From contig CAIVVS010000307.1 of the NCBI GenBank assembly GCA_903909415.1, positions 1-64,000 of the forward strand: a DNA stretch of 64,000 nt. The letters are read 5' to 3'. The notes beneath the pieces are model-generated. The model was not told the origin of the DNA. It saw only the letters and a program-made list of their open reading frames with translations, and did no database searches. The DNA comes from an uncultured Pseudomonadota bacterium. Lineage in GTDB: Bacteria; Pseudomonadota; Gammaproteobacteria; Burkholderiales; SG8-39. The position numbers and the translations under genes were made by a program. Below, one piece after another: positions 40,519 to 50,461 of this stretch (positions are counted from its first letter, which is position 1; every line of letters begins with the position of its first letter).

Positions 40519-42186
40519 TCAGGGGAAACCCAGCACCCGGTCCACCAATCCGGCGGCGTCCACCGGCAGCGCATCGCCACGCCACGCGATGTGGTGGTCC
40601 GGCCGCACCAGCACCAGGTCGCGGCCATAGAGTTCGCGCGGCTCCGCGCCCGGCAGGTCCAGCACGGCGAGCGGCATGCCGCGCGCGGTCGCCGCGGCTT
40701 CCAGCGCGGCCGTCGGGGCGCTGCTGCCGCCCAGGCGCAGCAGCGTGAAGTCGCGTCCGAAGCGGTCGTGGATGGAGACGTCGTCGCCCACCCAGCAATG
40801 CGGCGCGCGCGAGCCCGGCACGCCGTTGGGCACGTAGCGGCTCCATTCGTCCGGCGGCGGCGGCGTGCCGTCGCCCATCACCACCGGTGATCCGGCATAG
40901 CTCACGCCCAGGTGGATGCCGGGGATGTCGAACTCGGTGTGGCAGTGGGCGCGCAGCTTCTCGCCCAGTTGCGCGCGTGCGGCCGCGCCCGAGGGCGTGT
41001 CGGCTTCCAGGTCCTCGGTCACCGGCATCAGGCCGATCGAGTCCGCCATGGCGCGCGCGAACGCGGTGTTGCGGTGGCCGATGGGCTTCCTCTCGGCCTC
41101 GAAGCTGGCGAGCAGGGTCCGCCCGCCCCAGCCCTGGCAGGCTGCGGCGAGCTTCCAGCCGAGGTTGGCCGCGTCATCCACCGCGGTGTTGTAGCCCTGG
41201 CCGCCGGTGGGCGTGAACAGGTGGGCCGCGTCGCCGAGGATGAACACGCGCTGCGCGTCGTCCCCATAGCGCTCCGCCACCAGCGCGAAGCCGGCGGTCC
41301 ATTCGGCGGTGCCGAACAGCTCGATGCCGAACTCCCGGCCGGTGGCGCGCATCAGCGCCTCGCGCCCGATGCGGTCGGCCTCGGCCGTGCCGCCGGTCTG
41401 GCCGTGCGGCAGCTGGGTATGGAACACGAACAGGCCTTCTCCGTCGATGGAGCAGATCAGGCCGCGGTCGCTGCGGTTCACCGCCCAGTACTGCCAGGCG
41501 CGCGGCGCGGGGCAGGCCTGCGCCCACTCTTTCGAGCGGTAATACACCGCGAGCATCTTGCCGCCCATGAACTCGCGCTGCGCGCCGGACTCGCCGCCGT
41601 AGCGGATGCCCAGCTGCGTCCTCACCAGCGAGCGCGGCCCGTCGGCGCCGACCAGGTAGGACGCCTCCAGCGTCTCGCGCCGGCCGCTGGCCACATGCTC
41701 GGCCTCGGCGGTGACGCCGCTCGCATGCACCGTGTAGGACAGCAGCTTCCAGCCGAAGCGCGAATCCACCGAGGGCCACTTTTCCGCATGGCGGCGCAGC
41801 ACGCCCTCGATGTACATCTGCTGGGTACGGTGCAGCGGCTCGGGCGTGGGCCAGCGCGCGTTCGGCTGCTGGCGGGTGCGCTCGACCTCGCGCCGCGACG
41901 GCCAGGCCACGCGCGCCATCTCGTGCGCGCCGTAGCGGGTGAAGTAGGCGATGTCCTGCGGGTGGTCCTCGGTCATGCCCAGCGCGCGGACCTCCGGCGC
42001 GAACCCGAGGCGCCGGTAGTGCTCCATGGTGCGCGAGGTGGTGGCGTTGGCCTTGGGGAAGTCGGGCGAGTCCGGATCGTCCTCCAGCAGGATGCAGGGC
42101 ACGCCGCGCCGTCCGAGTTCCATCGCCACGATCAGGCCGGCGACGCCGCCGCCCGCGATCAACACGCCAGTCCTGTTGCCGTCCAT
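40519..42186 (-). CDS. FAD-dependent aromatic hydroxylase (PheA/TfdB-type monooxygenase)
   Basis: 555 residues. FAD/NAD(P)H motifs of group A flavoprotein monooxygenases: GxGxxG in VLIAGGGVAGLIVAMELGRR, the DG motif in LVGADGPRSLVR, and GD in VFILGDAAHLFTPTGGQGYN. A thioredoxin-like C-terminal extension of the PheA/TfdB type follows. It would hydroxylate a phenolic ring using NAD(P)H and O2. It stands alone between oxyR and the divergent TonB receptor gene. Substrate unknown; polyketide-type hydroxylases are the other option. Confidence 0.9.
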   Translation of the reverse strand: MDGNRTGVLIAGGGVAGLIVAMELGRRGVPCILLEDDPDSPDFPKANATTSRTMEHYRRLGFAPEVRALGMTEDHPQDIAYFTRYGAHEMARVAWPSRREVERTRQQPNARWPTPEPLHRTQQMYIEGVLRRHAEKWPSVDSRFGWKLLSYTVHASGVTAEAEHVASGRRETLEASYLVGADGPRSLVRTQLGIRYGGESGAQREFMGGKMLAVYYRSKEWAQACPAPRAWQYWAVNRSDRGLICSIDGEGLFVFHTQLPHGQTGGTAEADRIGREALMRATGREFGIELFGTAEWTAGFALVAERYGDDAQRVFILGDAAHLFTPTGGQGYNTAVDDAANLGWKLAAACQGWGGRTLLASFEAERKPIGHRNTAFARAMADSIGLMPVTEDLEADTPSGAAARAQLGEKLRAHCHTEFDIPGIHLGVSYAGSPVVMGDGTPPPPDEWSRYVPNGVPGSRAPHCWVGDDVSIHDRFGRDFTLLRLGGSSAPTAALEAAATARGMPLAVLDLPGAEPRELYGRDLVLVRPDHHIAWRGDALPVDAAGLVDRVLGFP

Positions 42187-42267
42187 GTTGCAATGACCAT
42201 GTGATGCGAAGGGAAGGTAATTGTAGGCGGGTGCGCCAGTAGAATGCGTGCCGGGAGGAGTTCATCG

Positions 42268-44433
42268 GTGTCACGTCGCACGCATGCATCTGCAGTACCC
42301 CTGTCGCTCGCGCTGGTCGCGGGCCTGGCCGCGGGGGTGGGCGACGCCCGCGCGCAGACAGCGTCGCCACCGGCAGCGCAACCCGCGCCCCAGGCCGCCG
42401 CGCCCAAACCCGGCGACGACACCGTGGTGGTGACCGCGACGCGGCGGGACCAGCCCAGCCTGCTGCTGCCCGCCGGGGTGGACCGGCTGTTCGGCGAGGA
42501 GATCCGCTTCGGCCGCCCGCAGGTGAACCTGTCGGAGTCCATCGGCCGCGTGCCCGGCATCGTGGTGCAGAACCGCCAGAACTACGCGCAGGACCTGCAG
42601 GTGCATTCGCGCGGCTTCGGTTCGCGCTCGACCTTCGGCATACGCGGCCTGCGCCTGTACCAGGACGGCATCCCGGCCAGCATGCCGGACGGCCAGGGCC
42701 AGGCCTCCAGCTTCGACCTGGGTTCGGCGCAGCGCATCGAGGTGCTGCGCGGCGCGCCCGCGGCGCTTTACGGCAACAGCGCCGGCGGCGTGATCAACGT
42801 GATCACGGAGGACGGCGCGGCCGTGCCCGAGGCGCGCGCGGACTTCTGGGCCGGCAGCTTCGGCACGCGCCGCACGCTGCTGAAGGTGGGCGGCGAGTCC
42901 GGCCCGCTTAACGTCACCGCCAGCGGTGGGGACTTCATCACCAAGGGCTGGCGCGAGCACAGCTCGGCGCGGCGCCAGCAGTTCAACGCGAAGCTGCGCT
43001 ACGCGCTCGCCGAGGGCACCTCGGCGACGCTGCTGCTGAATTCGGTGAACCAGCCCGAGACCCAGGACGCGCTCGGCCTGTCGCGGGCCCAGCTGGACGC
43101 CAACCCGCGCGGCGTGGACCCGAGCGCCAATACCTTCAACACCCGCAAGAGCCTGGGCCAGGACCAGGCCGGCCTGTCGCTCACCCATGCCCTGTCCGGC
43201 GGCGGCACCGTGGTGGCCTCGGCCCATGGCGGGGTGCGCAACGTGCGCCAGTACCTCGGCATCCCGGTGGCCACGCAGCTCGGCGCCACGCATTCCGGCG
43301 GCGTGGTGGACCTGGGCCGCGAATTCGGCGGCGCGGGCCTGCGCCTGTCGCAGCCGATGTCCGTGTTCGGCAGGGACTCCACGCTCACCGCGGGCCTGGA
43401 GTACGAGACGCAGAAGGAACGCCGCACCGGCTATGTCAACAACAACGGCGTGCAGGGCGCGTTGAAGCGCAACGAGGACGACGCGGTCGGATCGCTCGGC
43501 GGCTACGGGCAGGTGGAAGTGCAGCTCGCGCCGAAGTGGATCGCCACCGCCGGCGGGCGCATGAGCCGGGTGCAGTTCAAGTCCAGCGACTACTACGTGG
43601 CCGCGGGCAATGGCGACGACAGCGGCCGGCGCGTGTTCTCCGCGTTCACGCCCACCGCCGGCCTGCTGTACCGAGCCACGCCGGACGTGAGCGTGTACGC
43701 GAACACCGGGCGCTCGTTCGAGACCCCGACCTTCACCGAACTCGCCTACCGGCTGGGCGGCACCGGCCTGAACTTCGCGCTCATGCCGGCGCGCAGCAAC
43801 CAGACCGAGGCCGGCGTGAAGGCGCGCCTTGCCGAGGGCGTGCGGGTGAACGCGGCGCTGTTCGACATCGCCAGCCGCGACGAGATCGTCACCGAGAGCA
43901 GCGCAGGCGGGCGCGCCACCTTCAAGAACGCGGGACGCACCTCGCGGCGTGGCGCGGAGTTCTCGCTGAACGCCGCGCTGGCGAAGGACCTGGACGCCTA
44001 CCTCGCCTGGACCTGGGTGGATGCGCGTTTCCGCGAGGCCTTTTCCACGGTGCGCGGCACGCCGGCGGTGCCGGTGACGGTGGGTGCGGGCAACCGCATC
44101 CCGGGCATCGCGCGCGCCAACCTGTATGCCGAGCTGCGCTGGCGGCATGCGCCCAGCGGCTTCTCCGCCACGCTGGAAATGCAGCGCAAGGAAAAGGTCA
44201 TGGTCAGCGACGACAACAGTGACTTCGCCGCCGGCTACACCGTGGCCAACCTGAGCCTCGGCCTGACCCAGCGCGGGCGCGGCTGGAGCGTGAGCGAGTT
44301 CCTGCGCGCCGACAACCTCGCCGGCACGCGCTATGTCGGCTCGGTGATCGTCAACGACGCCAACCTGCGTTTCTTCGAGCCGGCCCCCGGGCGCAGCCTG
44401 ATGGCGGGCGTGCAGGCGACGCTCAGTTTCTGA
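42268..44433 (+). CDS. pqqU: TonB-dependent receptor, PqqU (YncD)-type PQQ importer
   Basis: 721 residues from GTG 42268, preceded by GGGAGGAG at 42253; ATG 42244 lacks a site. Signal peptide 1-30, TonB box DTVVVTATRR, plug, then a 22-strand barrel ending ATLSF. By memory of E. coli YncD/PqqU the identity is high over long stretches: NLSESIGRVPGIVVQNRQNY, AQDLQVHSRGFGSRSTFGIR, DGIPASMPDGQGQ, AAGNGDDSG and RYVGSVIVNDAN. PqqU takes up the cofactor pyrroloquinoline quinone. Genomic context fits: a PQQ-associated beta-propeller and a quinoprotein dehydrogenase follow. No pqqABCDE genes are in view. Confidence 0.85.
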   Translation: MSRRTHASAVPLSLALVAGLAAGVGDARAQTASPPAAQPAPQAAAPKPGDDTVVVTATRRDQPSLLLPAGVDRLFGEEIRFGRPQVNLSESIGRVPGIVVQNRQNYAQDLQVHSRGFGSRSTFGIRGLRLYQDGIPASMPDGQGQASSFDLGSAQRIEVLRGAPAALYGNSAGGVINVITEDGAAVPEARADFWAGSFGTRRTLLKVGGESGPLNVTASGGDFITKGWREHSSARRQQFNAKLRYALAEGTSATLLLNSVNQPETQDALGLSRAQLDANPRGVDPSANTFNTRKSLGQDQAGLSLTHALSGGGTVVASAHGGVRNVRQYLGIPVATQLGATHSGGVVDLGREFGGAGLRLSQPMSVFGRDSTLTAGLEYETQKERRTGYVNNNGVQGALKRNEDDAVGSLGGYGQVEVQLAPKWIATAGGRMSRVQFKSSDYYVAAGNGDDSGRRVFSAFTPTAGLLYRATPDVSVYANTGRSFETPTFTELAYRLGGTGLNFALMPARSNQTEAGVKARLAEGVRVNAALFDIASRDEIVTESSAGGRATFKNAGRTSRRGAEFSLNAALAKDLDAYLAWTWVDARFREAFSTVRGTPAVPVTVGAGNRIPGIARANLYAELRWRHAPSGFSATLEMQRKEKVMVSDDNSDFAAGYTVANLSLGLTQRGRGWSVSEFLRADNLAGTRYVGSVIVNDANLRFFEPAPGRSLMAGVQATLSF

Positions 44434-44548
44434 TCGGGCTTCGCGGGCCATGATCCGGCACCCGGACAGGCGGACCGCCTGATCTGAGACAATGCGCGCC
44501 GCACTGCGCGCCGGACCGGGCGCGACCACGGGGGCAAGGGGAGGCACG

Positions 44549-45124
44549 GTGGGTGAGCAGAATCAATCTGGCGTGGGCCGCTACGGCGGCGTCGCGGTGG
44601 CGCTGCACTGGATCGTCGCGCTGGGCGTGTTCGCGCAGTTCGCGCTCGGCTGGTGGATGATCGGCCTGCCGAACACGCCGCCGGGCTACCAGGCCTACTG
44701 GTACAACGTGCACAAGTCCATCGGCATCACGCTGGGCCTGTTCGTGGTGCTGCGCGTGGCGTGGCGCCTCACCCATCCCGCGCCCGAGCTGCCCGGCAGC
44801 GTGGCCCTGTGGCAGCGGCGCGCGGCGCGCACCAGCCACTTCCTGCTCTATGCCTGCATGCTGGTGATGCCGATATCCGGCTTCCTCGGTTCGTCCTTCA
44901 CCAAGTACCCGATCAAGTTCTGGGGCATGACACTGCCGAGGCTGCTCGATCCCTCGCCCGCGCTCAAGGACCTGTGCAGCAACGTGCACTACGTGACCGT
45001 GTGCCTGTTCATGCTGCTGGTGGCCATCCACATGGCCGCGGCCCTCAAGCACCTGTTCGCGGGCGACGGTGTGTTCCGCCGCATGCTGCCTGCCCGCGCC
45101 GTCCCGGGAGTGGATAAAATATGA
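44549..45124 (+). CDS. Cytochrome b561 family protein
   Basis: 191 residues from GTG 44549 (AGGGGAGG four bases upstream); ATG 44492 would add an unconserved leader. Four membrane helices with b-type heme histidines in VALHWIVAL, NVHKSIG, RTSHFLL and VAIHMAAAL. Such proteins pass electrons across or into the membrane, here plausibly from a periplasmic quinoprotein toward quinone. It lies directly after the PqqU-type gene, and its stop overlaps the beta-propeller ATG. Confidence 0.9.
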   Translation: MGEQNQSGVGRYGGVAVALHWIVALGVFAQFALGWWMIGLPNTPPGYQAYWYNVHKSIGITLGLFVVLRVAWRLTHPAPELPGSVALWQRRAARTSHFLLYACMLVMPISGFLGSSFTKYPIKFWGMTLPRLLDPSPALKDLCSNVHYVTVCLFMLLVAIHMAAALKHLFAGDGVFRRMLPARAVPGVDKI

Positions 45125-46077
45125 ATATAATCAGTCCGTTATCGTATTTTGCGGCATTTTTCGCCGGCTTTGCCGTCAGTGCGGTCAGCTTCGCCGGCCC
45201 GATCGCCTATGTGCCCAACGAGCATTCCGGCACGCTGTCGCTGATCGACACCGACACCGATGCGGTGGTGGGCGAGATCCGCACCGGCGGCAAGCCGCGC
45301 GGCATCGTGGTCAGCGCCGACGGCAAGCGCCTGTACGTGAGCGACCAGTCCACCAACGCGTTGCTGGTTGTGGACATCGCCGCACGCGCCGTCAGCAGCC
45401 GCGTGGAACTGGGCGAGTCGCCCGAGGGCGTGGGCATCTCGGCCGACGGGCGCTGGGTGGCGGCCGCGAGCGAGGTGTCCAACGGCGTGTCCATCATCGA
45501 TGCCGCGACCAATGCCAAGGTCGCCACCATCAAGACCCGCGGCAAGAACCCGGAGCACGCGGTGTTCAGCCCGGACGGCAAGTGGCTGTACGTCAGCGCC
45601 GAGGACTCGGACACCGTGGACGTGATCGACATGGCAAAACGCGAGCAGGTGGCCGAGGTCAAGGTCGCGCGCCGGCCGCGCGGCATCGCCTTCAGCCCGG
45701 ACGGCAAGCGCGCCTGGGTGGCCTGCGAGATGGACAGCATGGTGTTTTCCATCGCCGTGCCCGAGCACCGCGTGGTCGCCTCGTTCAAGGGCGGCGAGTT
45801 CGCCAACGGCGTGGCAATGCGCCCGGACGGCGAGCGCGTATTCGTGTCCAACGGCCGCGCCGCCTCGGTGTCGGTGATCGACACCCGCGAGGCGCGCATC
45901 ATCGACACCATCGCGGTCGGCCAGCGCCCCTGGAACATGGCGCTCACGCCCGATGGGAAGAAGCTCTATGTCGCCAACGGGCGCTCGGGCACGGTGTCGG
46001 TGATCGACGCGCAGGCCAGCCGCAAGCTGCGCGACATCCCGGTCGGCGAGCTGCCCTGGGGCGTGGTGATCCGCTAG
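45121..46077 (+). CDS. PQQ-dependent catabolism-associated YVTN beta-propeller protein
   Basis: 318 residues with a signal peptide (1-25, ending SFAG) and about seven YVTN-type blades, each with the pattern P-x-G-I-x-x-S-x-D-G-K-x-x-Y-V (for example GKPRGIVVSADGKRLYVS, then RPRGIAFSPDGKRAWVA). I recognise the family found with PQQ-dependent alcohol oxidation genes; its molecular job is not settled. ATGA overlap with cytochrome b561. The first ~15 codons are unusually AT-rich, unlike the rest of the gene. Confidence 0.9.
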   Translation: MNIISPLSYFAAFFAGFAVSAVSFAGPIAYVPNEHSGTLSLIDTDTDAVVGEIRTGGKPRGIVVSADGKRLYVSDQSTNALLVVDIAARAVSSRVELGESPEGVGISADGRWVAAASEVSNGVSIIDAATNAKVATIKTRGKNPEHAVFSPDGKWLYVSAEDSDTVDVIDMAKREQVAEVKVARRPRGIAFSPDGKRAWVACEMDSMVFSIAVPEHRVVASFKGGEFANGVAMRPDGERVFVSNGRAASVSVIDTREARIIDTIAVGQRPWNMALTPDGKKLYVANGRSGTVSVIDAQASRKLRDIPVGELPWGVVIR

Positions 46078-46096
46078 CCGCCGCGCGCGCGACGCC

Positions 46097-47014
46097 ATGC
46101 CGTCCAGCCGCGCCGCGCGCCGCGATGCCCTGCTGCTGGCGGTGCTGACGCCAGCCTTCTTCGGGCTGGCGGTCACGCTGGAACTGTCCGAGGACGTGGC
46201 CCGCTTCGCCGGCGGCCACGAGCGCTGGCAGCTGGACGAGCTGCCGCTTACCCTGCTGGTGCTGTCGCTGGGACTGGCCTGGTTCGGCTGGCGGCGCCTG
46301 CGCGAGCTGCGCGTTGCCGAGGCCGCTTCCTCCGAGCTGTCGCGTCGCCTGATCACGCTGCAGGAAGAGGAGCGCCGCGGCATCGCGCGCGAACTGCATG
46401 ACGAGCTCGGCCAGTACTTCAGCGCGATCAAGGTGGATGCGATTTCCATCGGGCGTGCGCTGGGTCCGGCATCGGACGCGGATGCGCCGCGCCGCAGCGC
46501 GCAGGCCATCGTCAAGGCGGCCGACCACATGCATGCCATCGCGCGCGGCATGCTGCAGCGCCTGCGTCCCGCCGGGCTGGATGAGCTCGGCCTGGCGGCC
46601 TGCCTGCAGGACCTGGCCGAGACCTGGGAGCAGCGCCACGGCGTGGAGTGCGCCTTCCTGCCGTCGGGCGAACTGGGCGAGCTGCCGGAGGCGGTTGCCA
46701 TCACTGCCTACCGCATCGTGCAGGAGTGCCTGAGCAACGTCGCTAGGCACGCCGGAGCGACGCGCGCCACCGTGCGGCTGGCGCGCGGCGCCGGTGCGCT
46801 GGTGCTGTCGGTGGAAGACGACGGCCGCGGCCTGCGCGCCGGTGCGGGGATGGGACTGGGCCTGCCGGGAATGCGCGAGCGCGCCGCGGCGCTGGGCGGT
46901 TCGCTGGTGGTGGATGCCTCGCCCACCGGGGGCGTGCGTGTGGGCGCGTCACTGCCCTTGCTCGGAGCGGCGTCTGCATTGGCGTCCGGGGCAGCGTCCG
47001 GGGCGGCGCCATGA
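46097..47014 (+). CDS. Sensor histidine kinase (NarL/DegS-type, HisKA_3)
   Basis: 305 residues. Two membrane helices (about 11-29 and 49-65) flank a very short periplasmic loop, then the HisKA_3 dimerisation helix with phospho-accepting His101 in EERRGIARELHDELGQ, and an HATPase domain (NVARHAGATRA, DDGRGLRAGAGMGLGLPGMR). The tiny sensor loop suggests it reads a membrane or redox signal. Its stop overlaps the response-regulator start. It probably controls the PQQ/alcohol-oxidation genes around it, as the ExaD/FlhS-type kinases do. Confidence 0.92.
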   Translation: MPSSRAARRDALLLAVLTPAFFGLAVTLELSEDVARFAGGHERWQLDELPLTLLVLSLGLAWFGWRRLRELRVAEAASSELSRRLITLQEEERRGIARELHDELGQYFSAIKVDAISIGRALGPASDADAPRRSAQAIVKAADHMHAIARGMLQRLRPAGLDELGLAACLQDLAETWEQRHGVECAFLPSGELGELPEAVAITAYRIVQECLSNVARHAGATRATVRLARGAGALVLSVEDDGRGLRAGAGMGLGLPGMRERAAALGGSLVVDASPTGGVRVGASLPLLGAASALASGAASGAAP

Positions 47015-47655
47015 TCCGCGTGCTGCTGGTGGACGACCATGCGGTGGTGCGCGCCGGCTACCGCCGCTACCTGGAGCAGGCCGAGGGCATCAGCGTGCTG
47101 GCCGAGGCCTCCAGCGCCGACGAAGGCTATGCGGCCTGGAGCCGCGAAGCGCCCGACGTCGGCGTGGTGGACATCTCCATGCCTGGCGCGAGCGGCGTGC
47201 AGCTGGTCCGGCGCATCGTCGCGCGCGATGCGGGCGCGAGGCTGCTGGCCTTCAGCATGCATGCCGAGGCGCTGTTCGTGTCGCAGGCCATGGCCGCGGG
47301 CGCGAGCGGCTACATCACCAAGAACAGCGCGGGCGAAACCCTGATCGAGGCGGTGCGGCAGGTGCATGCCGGGCGGCGTTTCTTCAGCCCGGACGTGCAG
47401 CCGGTGGCGCTCAGCCACGCCTCGTCCACCGGCTTGCCGGCCGGGCCGGATGCGCTCACGCCCAAGGAGTTCGAGGTGTTCCGCATGCTGGCGCAGGGCA
47501 CGACGCTGGCCGAAATTGCCACCGCGCTCAACCTGAGCCAGAAGACCGTGGCCAACTACCAGAGCCTGATCAAGGAAAAGCTGGGCGTGGCCACCACCGC
47601 CGCGCTGATCCACCTCGCGCTGCGCCACGGGGTGATCCGCCAGCCGGGCGGCTGA
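47011..47655 (+). CDS. NarL/LuxR-type response regulator
   Basis: 214 residues. Receiver domain with Asp8-Asp9, phospho-acceptor Asp54 (VVDISMPG) and Lys104 (YITKNS); LuxR-type DNA-binding domain at about 145-210 (LTPKEFEVFRMLAQGTTLAE, LNLSQKTVANYQSLIKEKLG). ATGA overlap with the kinase. Probably activates the adjacent quinoprotein and TonB receptor genes; the 88-base gap to 47744 and the 159-base gap to 50462 are candidate targets. Confidence 0.93.
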   Translation: MIRVLLVDDHAVVRAGYRRYLEQAEGISVLAEASSADEGYAAWSREAPDVGVVDISMPGASGVQLVRRIVARDAGARLLAFSMHAEALFVSQAMAAGASGYITKNSAGETLIEAVRQVHAGRRFFSPDVQPVALSHASSTGLPAGPDALTPKEFEVFRMLAQGTTLAEIATALNLSQKTVANYQSLIKEKLGVATTAALIHLALRHGVIRQPGG

Positions 47656-47743
47656 GCCCGGCCTGCCGCGCGGGTCGGGAGTTTCTCCCGAGGCAGCACG
47701 CGAGCCGCTTGCTACAGTCCCCGCCCTTGGAGGGGGGGAGCAG

Positions 47744-50302
47744 GTGCGCAAGGCGGGTTCATCCATGTTCGCGGCACGCGGCGCTGTGGCGCTCGCGCTG
47801 CTGGCGGCTTGTCCCGTCCCTGCGCAAACGGCCGGGCAAGCCCCGGCGCGTTCGGCCGAGGACGAGAGCCGGCTGTTCACCGACCACCTGCCCGCGGTGC
47901 AGGTGATAGGCGTCACGCCGCTGCCCGGCCTCGCCGTGCCGCGCTCGCAGGTGCCGGCGGCGGTGCAATCGGGCACGGCCGAGGACATCGAGCGCAGCGG
48001 CGCGCGCGGCATCGCCGACTACCTGCAGCGCGGCTTCAACGGCGTGTTCGTGAACGAGCTGCAGGGCAACCCTTTCCAGCCGGACGTCAATTACCGCGGC
48101 TACACCGCCTCGCCGCTGCTGGGCACGCCGCAGGGCCTGTCACTCTACATGGACGGCGTGCGCCTGAACCAGCCGTTTGGGGACGTGGTCAGCTGGGACC
48201 TGATCCCGCGCGCGGCGATCGCCACGGTGTCGCTGCTGCCCGGGTCCAACCCGATGTACGGGCTGAACACGCTGGGCGGCGCGATCGCGATGCAGACCAA
48301 GGACGGGCTGCGCCATCCCGGCAGCTCGGCGCAGGCGAAGCTCGGTTCCTTCGGCCGGCGCAGCGCCGAGTTCGAGCATGGCGGCGCCAACGCGGCGGGC
48401 CTGGACTGGTACGTCACCGGTTCTGCCTTCGGCGAGGATGGCTGGCGCACCGCGTCCTCGAGCAAGCTGTCGCAGTGGTTCGGCAAGCTCGGCTGGAGCG
48501 GCGGCCCGACCCGGGCCTGGATGAGCTTTGCCTACGCCGACAGCCGGCTGAACGGAAACGGCCTGCAGGAGCAGCGCATGCTGGCGCTGGACCGCGCCAG
48601 CGTCTACACGCAGCCCGACACCACCGAGAACCGCTCCGGCTTCCTGACGCTCTCCCTGACCCATTCGCTCGACGAGGACACGCGCCTGTCGGGCAATGCC
48701 TGGTACCGGCGCATCGACACGCGCACGTTCAACGCCGACATCAACGAGGGCGCGCTGGACCAGTCGGTGTACCAGCCGAACGCGGCCGAGCGCGCCGCGC
48801 TCACCGCCGCGGGCTACACCGGCTTCCCGGCGGCGGGCGAGAGCGCCGCCAACACGCCGTTCCCGTTCTGGCGCTGCATCGCGAACGTGCTGCGCCGTGA
48901 CGAGCCGGCAGAAAAGTGCAGCGGCCTGATCAACCGCACGCGCAGCAGCCAGTCGCAGTACGGCGCCTCGGGCCAAGTCGCGCACGCGGGACGGATCGCG
49001 GGCCTGCGCCACCAGCTGACCGCGGGCGCGGCGCTGGACCTGGCGCGCACCCGTTTCACGCAGGGCACGCAACTCGGCTACCTCAACCCGGACCGCACCG
49101 TGACCCCGGTGAATGCCTTCGGCGACGGCGTCAACGGCGGCAACGTGGACGGCGCGCCCTACGACACGCGCGTGGACCTGGACGCCGCCTCGCGCACCTG
49201 GAGCGTGTTCGCCACCGACACCATGGCGCTGTCCGAAGCCTGGCACCTGACCGCCTCCGGGCGCTACAACCACACCAGCGTGCGCAACCGCGACGGCATC
49301 AACCCCGGCGGCGGGGCGCGCTCGCTGGACGGCGACCACCGCTTCATGCGCTTCAATCCGGCGATCGGACTGAACTTCAGTCCCGACCTCGCCACCAGCA
49401 TCTGGGCCGGCTGGAACCAGGGCAGCCGCGCGCCGACCGCGATCGAGCTCGGCTGCGCCAATCCGGCCCAGCCCTGCCGCCTGCCCAACTCCATGGCCGG
49501 CGACCCGCCGCTCAAGCAGGTGATCGCGCGCACCCTGGAGGTTGGCGCGCGCGGTGGTGCCAGCGGCGGGCTGCAGTGGAATGCCAGCGCCTTCCGCGCC
49601 GAGAACCATGACGACATCCTGTTCGTCGCCTCGCCCAACAACGCCCAGTTCGGCTATTTCCGCAACGTCGGCATGACGCGGCGCGAGGGACTGGAACTCG
49701 GCCTGCGCGCCGCGGCGCGCGCGCTCAGCGGCGGCGTGCAGTACAGCCTGGTCCACGCCACCTACCAGACCGAGGAGCTGGTCAACGGCAATGGCAACAG
49801 CACCAACGCCTCCGGCCGCGGCCTGGAGGGCAACATCCGCATCCGCCCGGGCGACCGCATCCCGCTGGTGCCGCTGCAACAGCTCAAGCTGCACGCTGAC
49901 TGGCAGGCGGCGCCGGGTGTGTCGCTGGGCGCGAATGTCGTGGCGGTGGGCAGTTCCTACGCGCGCGGCAACGAGAACAACCTGCACAGCCCCGACGGCA
50001 GCAGGTACCTCGGGCCGGGCAAGTCGCCGGGCTACGCGGTGCTCAACCTGTCGGCGCAGTTCCGGGTCGAACCGGCGCTGCGCATCACGCTGCAGGTGGA
50101 CAACCTGTTCGACCGGCGCTACGGCACTGCAGCACAGCTTGGGCCGACCGGCTTCGACGCGAGCGGCAACTTCACCGCCCGGCCGTTTCCTGCCATCGGC
50201 ACGGCCTTTCCGGTGCAGCAGGCGACGTTCTTCGCGCCGGGCGCGCCGCGCGCCTTGTGGGTCGGGTTGCGCTACAGCTTCGACGCACCCCGCGGCGGTT
50301 GA
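47744..50302 (+). CDS. TonB-dependent receptor (second, large)
   Basis: 852 residues from GTG 47744 with GGAGGGGGGAG just upstream; ATG 47765 is possible. Signal peptide to about residue 27 (PVPAQ), plug domain with PFQPDVNYRGYTASPLLGTP and GSNPMYGLNTLGGA, long barrel, C-terminal LWVGLRYSF. Not related to the PqqU-type receptor beyond the fold. The plug type is one I associate with receptors encoded near methanol/alcohol quinoprotein genes. With the DYD-type dehydrogenase downstream, a lanthanide chelate is a possible ligand (inference); iron chelates are the default alternative. Confidence 0.85.
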   Translation: MRKAGSSMFAARGAVALALLAACPVPAQTAGQAPARSAEDESRLFTDHLPAVQVIGVTPLPGLAVPRSQVPAAVQSGTAEDIERSGARGIADYLQRGFNGVFVNELQGNPFQPDVNYRGYTASPLLGTPQGLSLYMDGVRLNQPFGDVVSWDLIPRAAIATVSLLPGSNPMYGLNTLGGAIAMQTKDGLRHPGSSAQAKLGSFGRRSAEFEHGGANAAGLDWYVTGSAFGEDGWRTASSSKLSQWFGKLGWSGGPTRAWMSFAYADSRLNGNGLQEQRMLALDRASVYTQPDTTENRSGFLTLSLTHSLDEDTRLSGNAWYRRIDTRTFNADINEGALDQSVYQPNAAERAALTAAGYTGFPAAGESAANTPFPFWRCIANVLRRDEPAEKCSGLINRTRSSQSQYGASGQVAHAGRIAGLRHQLTAGAALDLARTRFTQGTQLGYLNPDRTVTPVNAFGDGVNGGNVDGAPYDTRVDLDAASRTWSVFATDTMALSEAWHLTASGRYNHTSVRNRDGINPGGGARSLDGDHRFMRFNPAIGLNFSPDLATSIWAGWNQGSRAPTAIELGCANPAQPCRLPNSMAGDPPLKQVIARTLEVGARGGASGGLQWNASAFRAENHDDILFVASPNNAQFGYFRNVGMTRREGLELGLRAAARALSGGVQYSLVHATYQTEELVNGNGNSTNASGRGLEGNIRIRPGDRIPLVPLQQLKLHADWQAAPGVSLGANVVAVGSSYARGNENNLHSPDGSRYLGPGKSPGYAVLNLSAQFRVEPALRITLQVDNLFDRRYGTAAQLGPTGFDASGNFTARPFPAIGTAFPVQQATFFAPGAPRALWVGLRYSFDAPRGG

Positions 50303-50461
50303 GCAGGCGCCCACCGGCCGCCGTTGCCGCGCCGGCGCGGTGTTTCCACCCCGGCAGATGGCTCCCGCTGGCGTGGTTTGGTAGTAGCATCCTCCCCGGG
50401 GAACGCTCGTCAGGGCGGCACGCGACCATACAGGCGCGTGGAAAATAACAAGGAGGGGAGC

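Noticed and set aside
44467..44481. CAGGCGG-A-CCGCCTG palindrome upstream of cytochrome b561 as an operator or terminator
   Set aside because: A single 15-bp GC palindrome in GC-rich DNA with no second copy and no U-tract; too little to call.
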